Part shown: in pieces, positions 12,861-16,880 of the stretch
Layout: each line of letters begins with the position of its first letter
Numbering within the stretch: position 1 is the first letter of the stretch
Assembly: GCF_937900395.1 (NCBI RefSeq)
Contig: NZ_CALCDX010000137.1
Span: 1-16,880, forward strand
Direction: 5' to 3'
Source: an uncultured Caulobacter sp.
Lineage (GTDB): Bacteria; Pseudomonadota; Alphaproteobacteria; Caulobacterales; Caulobacteraceae
DNA length: 16,880 nt
Translations under genes and position numbers: made by a program
Notes under the pieces: model-generated
What the model saw: only the letters and a program-made list of their open reading frames with translations
Database searches by the model: none
What the model was told of the DNA's origin: nothing

Positions 12861-13322
12861 ATGGACAAAAGGCTTGGCAAGGCGGTGGCGGTTCTCTCCG
12901 TCCTGCTCATGGCCGTGCTCGTCGTCCGGGCCCCGATCGCATCGCTCGACCGGGTTCTGCACGCCACGGGCCAAGCCCACGCGGCCAACGCGTTCGCCGG
13001 CGCGGTGATCGACGCCCATGACCACGACCATGATGGCGGTCAGGGCGAGGACCACGCCGACGAGCTGGCGCTCGACGCGCCCGATGACGCTACGACGCAG
13101 ACGATCAAGGACGGCTGGTCCGCCGATCCCTCGACCCCTGGTCCCCACCATCACCATCACGCCGACAGCCCGTCGATCCACGGCGCGCTGGTGACGGCAG
13201 GCCTGCCCACAACCTGGTCTTCCTCCCGGTCCGCCTTCGGGGTGGAGGATGACGTTCGTCGCGGGCTCGGCGCGGTCCTGCGTGACCGTCCGCCCAAGAT
13301 CCCCCTCGCCCACGTCGCCTGA
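12861..13322 (+). CDS. Small His-rich membrane-anchored/periplasmic protein, CzcI-like position
   Basis: 153 residues from ATG 12861; longer starts at GTG 12849 or ATG 12813 are possible, and the latter has the better ribosome site. I prefer 12861 because MDKRLGKAVAVLSVLLMAVLVV is then a proper signal peptide or N-terminal anchor. The mature part has two His/Asp clusters, HDHDHDGG with EDHADE, and GPHHHHHADSPSIHG, and no cysteine. It ends RDRPPKIPLAHVA, a Pro-rich tail like those of CzcI-type proteins. I do not recognise a named family. Its place directly before czcC copies that of czcI in the Cupriavidus czcICBA operon, so a periplasmic metal-binding or modulating role is likely, by position and composition only. 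Confidence 0.7.
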   Translation: MDKRLGKAVAVLSVLLMAVLVVRAPIASLDRVLHATGQAHAANAFAGAVIDAHDHDHDGGQGEDHADELALDAPDDATTQTIKDGWSADPSTPGPHHHHHADSPSIHGALVTAGLPTTWSSSRSAFGVEDDVRRGLGAVLRDRPPKIPLAHVA

Positions 13323-13325
13323 TCC

Positions 13326-13344
13326 GCGCGGCTCAAGGCCGCGC
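13326..13344 (+). other. Intercistronic hairpin before czcC
   Basis: Perfect 7-bp stem, GCGCGGC (13326-13332) and GCCGCGC (13338-13344), with loop TCAAG, starting 4 bases after the upstream stop codon. There is no T-run, so it is more likely an mRNA processing or stability element than a terminator. It separates the His-rich gene from czcC. Confidence 0.4.
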
Positions 13345-13367
13345 TCCCGCACGTTCGAGGACTCCTC

Positions 13368-14633
13368 ATGTCTGCCCTCCACCAAGGCCGCGTCCTTCGG
13401 TCCTGGCTGCTCGCCACGGCGCTCGCCCTGGCGACATCCGCCTTGGCGCAAGCCGAGCCGCTCACCCTGCCCGAGGCGCTCAGCCGCGCGGCGAGGTCCG
13501 ATCCGTCACGCCCCGCCCTCGCCGCGCGTCTCTCCGCGGCCGAGGCCGGCGCCCGTCAGGCCGCCGTAAGGCCCAACCCCGTGGTGGGCGTCGAGGTCGA
13601 GGATGTCGCCGGCACGGGCTCCTATTCCCTCGTCGATCGGGCCCAGGCGACGCTCTACTACCAGCAGAGCCACGAGCGCGGCGGCAAGCGCGCCGCCCGC
13701 ACCGCTCTTGCCCGCAGCGATATCGCCCTGACGCGCCTGCGCGATGACGTGCGCGTTCTCGACCTTCTTCACGACGTCGAGCTGGCCTGGGTCGACGCGG
13801 CCGCGGCCGAGGCCGAGGCGCGGCTGGCCGCCGAACGGTTGGCGATCGCCGAGCGGGCCCAGGGCGAGGTCGGGCGGCGCGTCAAGGCTGCGCGCGACCC
13901 GCTGTTCGCCGGCGCCCGCGCCGACGCCCAGGTCGCAGAGGCCAGGCTCGCCCTCTCGCAAGCCCAGACGCGCGCCGCGAACGCCCGGCGCGCGCTGGCC
14001 GCTTTCTGGGGCGGCGGCGATATCGAGATCGATCCGAAAGCGTTGGAGGACCTCTCTGCGGCCGATCAGGTCGCCGGCCCGGCCTCGGCGCTCGACCTTG
14101 CCCTCGTGGACGCCCAGCGGGGCCTTGCCGCCGCCAGGGTTCAGGTCGAGGAAAGCAAGGCCGTTCAGGATCCGACCTGGCGAGCGGGCCTGCGCTACCT
14201 GAACGACGGCGGCGATGTGGCCGCGATCGTCGGCGGCTCGATCCCGCTGGGGCGCTACGACACCAATCGTGGCGCCATCGACCAGGCGCGAGCCGCCCAG
14301 ACCGCGGCGGACCTTGATCTGATCGGGACCAAGACGGTGTTCGAGCGCAAGATCGCCGCCGCCCAGGCTTCGCTCGCCCAGAAGGCCGGCGAAGCGCGGA
14401 GGATCGATACGGAGGTCGTGCCGGCCAATGCGCGGACGGTCGATCTCGTCCGCGAAGGCTTCAATCGCGGCGGCTTTTCGTATCTCGATGTCATCGAGGC
14501 CCAGAAGGCCCTGATCGACGCCCGCGTCCGACGCCTCGCCGTCCTCAAATCCTTCCACATCGACCGCGCGCAGCTCGACCGCCTAACCGGCACATATGCG
14601 AGCCTGCTGCCCGCCCCGGAGACCTCCCGATGA
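13368..14633 (+). CDS. czcC: CzcC-like outer-membrane efflux protein (TolC family)
   Basis: 421 residues, normal for CzcC/CusC-type channels. Signal peptide with LLATALALATSALAQA, cleaved near 29; no lipobox cysteine is present, so it is not a lipoprotein. The mature part shows two OEP repeats. The first has LTLPEALSRAARSDP and alpha-barrel heptads such as AAEAEARLAAERLAIAERAQ; the second starts near ALDLALVDAQRGLAAA and has the family motif VREGFNRGGFSYLDVIEAQKAL near the end. ATG 13368 has GAGGA just upstream. The stop overlaps the czcB start (ATGA), so the two are translationally coupled. It forms the outer-membrane duct of a tripartite RND pump for divalent cations (Co, Zn, Cd, Ni). Confidence 0.92.
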   Translation: MSALHQGRVLRSWLLATALALATSALAQAEPLTLPEALSRAARSDPSRPALAARLSAAEAGARQAAVRPNPVVGVEVEDVAGTGSYSLVDRAQATLYYQQSHERGGKRAARTALARSDIALTRLRDDVRVLDLLHDVELAWVDAAAAEAEARLAAERLAIAERAQGEVGRRVKAARDPLFAGARADAQVAEARLALSQAQTRAANARRALAAFWGGGDIEIDPKALEDLSAADQVAGPASALDLALVDAQRGLAAARVQVEESKAVQDPTWRAGLRYLNDGGDVAAIVGGSIPLGRYDTNRGAIDQARAAQTAADLDLIGTKTVFERKIAAAQASLAQKAGEARRIDTEVVPANARTVDLVREGFNRGGFSYLDVIEAQKALIDARVRRLAVLKSFHIDRAQLDRLTGTYASLLPAPETSR

Positions 14634-15889
14634 TCGGCCCTCAAACGCGCCTTGGCGCTTCGCTGGCGCTCGCCCTGGCCGGCGCTCTGGCGCTGAGCGC
14701 CTGTGGCGAGCGCCCCGGCCCGGCGCAGGCCGAAGGCCATGCCGCCAAGCCGGGCGACTACGAACGCGGCCCGCATCGCGGCCGGATGCTCCGCGACGGC
14801 GACTTCGCGCTCGAAGTGACGATCTTTGAGGACGGCGTCGAGCCTGAGTTCCACGTCTACGCCTACCGCAAGGACAAGCCGATCCCGCCCAAGGACGTGC
14901 AGCTGTCGATCGAGCTGGCGCGGCTGGATGGCGAGGTCAACCGCTTCGCCTTCACGCCCGTGGAGGACTATCTGCGCGGCGGCGGCGTGGTGCATGAGCC
15001 CCACTCGTTCGACGTCAAGGTCGCGGGGACCTACCAGGGCCAAACCCATCGGTGGAGCTATCAGTCCTACGAGGGGCGGACCAGCATTTCGGCGGCCTCG
15101 GCGCAGGCCGGCGGCGTCAAGACCGAGATCGCCGTGGCCGCGCCGATCGCCGAACTGGTCGACATGGCCGGGCGTGTGGAGATCACGCCGGAAGGCAAGG
15201 GCGAAGTCCGCGCCTGGTACCCGGGCCGGATCATGAGCCTGCGTGGCGAACTTGGCCAAACGGTGCGCAAGGGCCAGATCCTGGCCCGGGTGGAGTCCAG
15301 CGAAAGCCTGCAGACCTACTCGATACCCGCCGCGATCAGCGGCGTCATCGTCGAGAAGAACCTCAATGTCGGCGACGTGGCCGGCGAGCGGGCGATCTTC
15401 GTCATCGCCGATCCAACCAAGCTCCACGCCGAGTTCCTGGTCTATCCGCGCGACGCCGAGAAGGTCCGCGTCGGCCAGCCGGTGGAGGTGCGCAGCCTCT
15501 CTGGCGACACCAAGCTGATGGCCAAGGTCGAGGCGGTGCTGCCGACCGCCGATCTCGTCAGCCAGACCCTGGTCGCCCACGTCCACCTCCCAGGCGGCGC
15601 AGCCAGCGCCTTTCGGCCAGGCATGGGGGTCGAGGGCTCCTTCCAGGTCGGCGCCACGAGCGCGCCGCTGGCGGTGCGGACCAAGGCCATCCAGCGGTTC
15701 CGCGATTTCCAGGTCGTGTTCGTCAAGGTGCGCGACACCTACGAAGTGCGGATGCTGGAGCTGGGTCGCCAAACCCCTGAGTGGACCGAGGTGATCTCGG
15801 GTCTCAAGCCAGGCTCCGAATACGTCACCGACGGCGCCTTCCTCATTCGCGCGGACATCGAAAAGTCCGGCGCGAGCCACGACCACTAG
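14630..15889 (+). CDS. czcB: CzcB-like periplasmic adaptor of RND metal efflux pump
   Basis: 419-residue membrane-fusion lipoprotein. The signal peptide ends LSAC with C25 as lipid anchor. Residues about 45-150 are the extra CzcB N-terminal domain (GPHRGRML, ALEVTIFEDGVEPEFHVYAY, HEPHSFDV). Then come beta-barrel and barrel-sandwich parts: WYPGRIMSLRGELGQTVRKGQ (197-215) and ISGVIVEKNLNVGDV (236-250). The helical hairpin between them is very short, as in other CzcB proteins. The C-terminal membrane-proximal domain ends with GASHDH, a likely metal-binding tail. The start overlaps the czcC stop and czcA begins 9 bases after its stop. It links CzcA to CzcC and may bind periplasmic metal. The N-terminal domain is closely mirrored inside the rcnA product of the same cluster. 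Confidence 0.94.
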   Translation: MIGPQTRLGASLALALAGALALSACGERPGPAQAEGHAAKPGDYERGPHRGRMLRDGDFALEVTIFEDGVEPEFHVYAYRKDKPIPPKDVQLSIELARLDGEVNRFAFTPVEDYLRGGGVVHEPHSFDVKVAGTYQGQTHRWSYQSYEGRTSISAASAQAGGVKTEIAVAAPIAELVDMAGRVEITPEGKGEVRAWYPGRIMSLRGELGQTVRKGQILARVESSESLQTYSIPAAISGVIVEKNLNVGDVAGERAIFVIADPTKLHAEFLVYPRDAEKVRVGQPVEVRSLSGDTKLMAKVEAVLPTADLVSQTLVAHVHLPGGAASAFRPGMGVEGSFQVGATSAPLAVRTKAIQRFRDFQVVFVKVRDTYEVRMLELGRQTPEWTEVISGLKPGSEYVTDGAFLIRADIEKSGASHDH

Positions 15890-15898
15890 GGGGCGACC

Positions 15899-16880
15899 AT
15901 GCTTGAACGCATCATCGCCGCCTCGATCCGGCTGCGCTGGATCGTGCTGGCCATCGTCGCGCTGGCCGCGGCGATCGGGGTCTGGAGCTTCCAGCGCCTG
16001 CCGATCGACGCCACGCCCGACATCACCAACGTCCAGGTGCAGATCAACACCGAGGCCCCCGGCTTCTCGCCGCTGGAGGCCGAGCAGCGGATCACCTTCC
16101 CTGTCGAGACGGCCATCGCCGGACTTCCGGGGCTGCAATACACCCGCTCGGTCTCACGCTATGGCCTCAGCCAAGTGACGGTCGTCTTCAAGGACGGGAC
16201 CGACATCTATTTCGCCCGCCAGCTGGTCGGCGAGCGGTTACAGAGCGCCCGGGCCCAGCTCCCCGCCGGGCTCAATCCCGAGATGGGGCCGATCGCCACG
16301 GGCCTGGGCGAGATCTTCATGTACACGGTGGAGGCCAAGCCCGGCGCACGTCGTCCCGACGGCAAGCGCTGGACGCCCGAGGACCTGCGCACCTTGCAGG
16401 ACTGGGTGATCCGCCCCCAGCTGCGCAACACGCCGGGCGTGACCGAGGTCAACACCATCGGCGGCTTCGAGCGGCAGTATCACGTCACGCCCCTGCCCGC
16501 TCGCCTGTCGGCCTACGGCCTGACCATGGCCGACGTGGTCTCGGCCCTGGAGCGCAACAACGCCAATGTCGGCGCCGGCTATGTCGAGCGCTATGGCGAG
16601 CAGTATCTGGTCCGCGTGCCGGGCCAGGCCACCGGCGTCGAGGACCTTCGCGCCGTCATCGTCGCCAGCCGCAGCGGCGCTCCGATCCGGGTGGCCGACG
16701 TGGCCGATGTCGGCCTTGGCCAGGAACTGCGCACCGGCGCGGCGACGGAAAACGGCCAGGAAGTCGTGCTGGGCACCGTCTTCATGCTGGTTGGCGAGAA
16801 CAGCCGGACCGTGTCGCGCGCGGCGGCCGAGCGGCTGGAAGCGGCCGCCAAGGCCTTGCCGGCCGGCGTCACCGCCGAGC
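15899..16880 (+). CDS. czcA: CzcA-like heavy-metal RND transporter, N-terminal part
   Basis: Open to the right edge: 327 codons of an expected 1,030-1,070. It begins MLERIIAASIRLRWIVLAIVALAAA (TM1) and continues LPIDATPDITNVQVQINTEAPG and SPLEAEQRITFPVETAIAGLPG, then RSVSRYGLSQVTVVFKDGTDIYFARQLVGERL. These are diagnostic of the HME-RND (CzcA/CnrA/NccA/CusA) pore domain. The MGPIATGLGEIFMYTVE segment and NTPGVTEVNTIGGFERQYHV follow normally. The metal-specificity motif in TM4 lies beyond the window, so Co/Zn/Cd versus Ni/Co cannot be decided from this protein; the sensor and RcnA neighbours favour Ni/Co. The start at 15899 has a GGGGG-rich ribosome site. It is the third gene of the czcCBA set and the proton-driven pump. 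Confidence 0.95.
   Translation, partial: MLERIIAASIRLRWIVLAIVALAAAIGVWSFQRLPIDATPDITNVQVQINTEAPGFSPLEAEQRITFPVETAIAGLPGLQYTRSVSRYGLSQVTVVFKDGTDIYFARQLVGERLQSARAQLPAGLNPEMGPIATGLGEIFMYTVEAKPGARRPDGKRWTPEDLRTLQDWVIRPQLRNTPGVTEVNTIGGFERQYHVTPLPARLSAYGLTMADVVSALERNNANVGAGYVERYGEQYLVRVPGQATGVEDLRAVIVASRSGAPIRVADVADVGLGQELRTGAATENGQEVVLGTVFMLVGENSRTVSRAAAERLEAAAKALPAGVTAE

Noticed and set aside
12614..12988. Minus-strand frame containing CLVGNAEFKEGRKTVDG
   Set aside because: It looks somewhat protein-like, but runs antisense across the rcnA 3' end and the anchor region of the His-rich gene, with no ribosome site or recognisable domain.

Overview
The window is GC-rich (by eye roughly two-thirds G+C) and looks like the chromosome of an alphaproteobacterium. 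TonB-dependent receptors with Caulobacter-style neighbours, a CzcCBA-type metal pump and an IS1111-type insertion sequence make Caulobacteraceae (Caulobacter or a relative) the best guess. No rRNA, tRNA or CRISPR array is visible.

Left block (1-3962, minus strand): a TonB-dependent receptor carrying an EF-hand-like loop, then a 12-helix MFS permease, then the start of a flavin-dependent (luciferase-like, RutA/NtaA/SfnG-type) monooxygenase cut by the window edge. This order suggests an operon that takes a small organic compound or chelate across both membranes and oxidises it. A strong GC hairpin lies between the first two genes.

Middle (3963-6887): an IS110-family element of the IS1111 group sits in the intergenic space between the receptor and a divergent HutC-type GntR regulator. 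The element has a DEDD transposase, a perfect 13-bp subterminal inverted repeat and about 210 bp of non-coding right end, where a bridge/seek RNA is expected. Several unexplained inverted repeats flank it, including a 7+6+7 operator-like palindrome upstream of the receptor and an 11-bp inverted repeat enclosing nested hairpins upstream of the regulator.

Iron block (6890-10863, minus strand): a TonB-dependent siderophore-type receptor, a PepSY membrane protein with membrane-adjacent histidines (FoxB/PiuB-like, probable reductase step) and a small DUF3088 protein, tightly spaced as one operon. Its last gene converges on the GntR gene with a 2-base gap.

Metal-efflux block (11271-16880, plus strand): a CsoR/RcnR-family metal sensor, a His-rich RcnA/NicO Ni/Co exporter, a small His-rich periplasmic protein at the CzcI position, and czcC-czcB-czcA (czcA runs off the right edge). 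The sensor probably acts on an inverted repeat just before its own start codon. RcnA would export metal from the cytoplasm, and CzcCBA would carry metal from the periplasm or cytoplasm out through the outer membrane.

The most interesting observation is that the RcnA-type permease contains an inserted domain of about 100 residues that resembles the N-terminal domain of the CzcB adaptor three genes downstream. This suggests one metal-handling module shared by two different transporters of the same locus.
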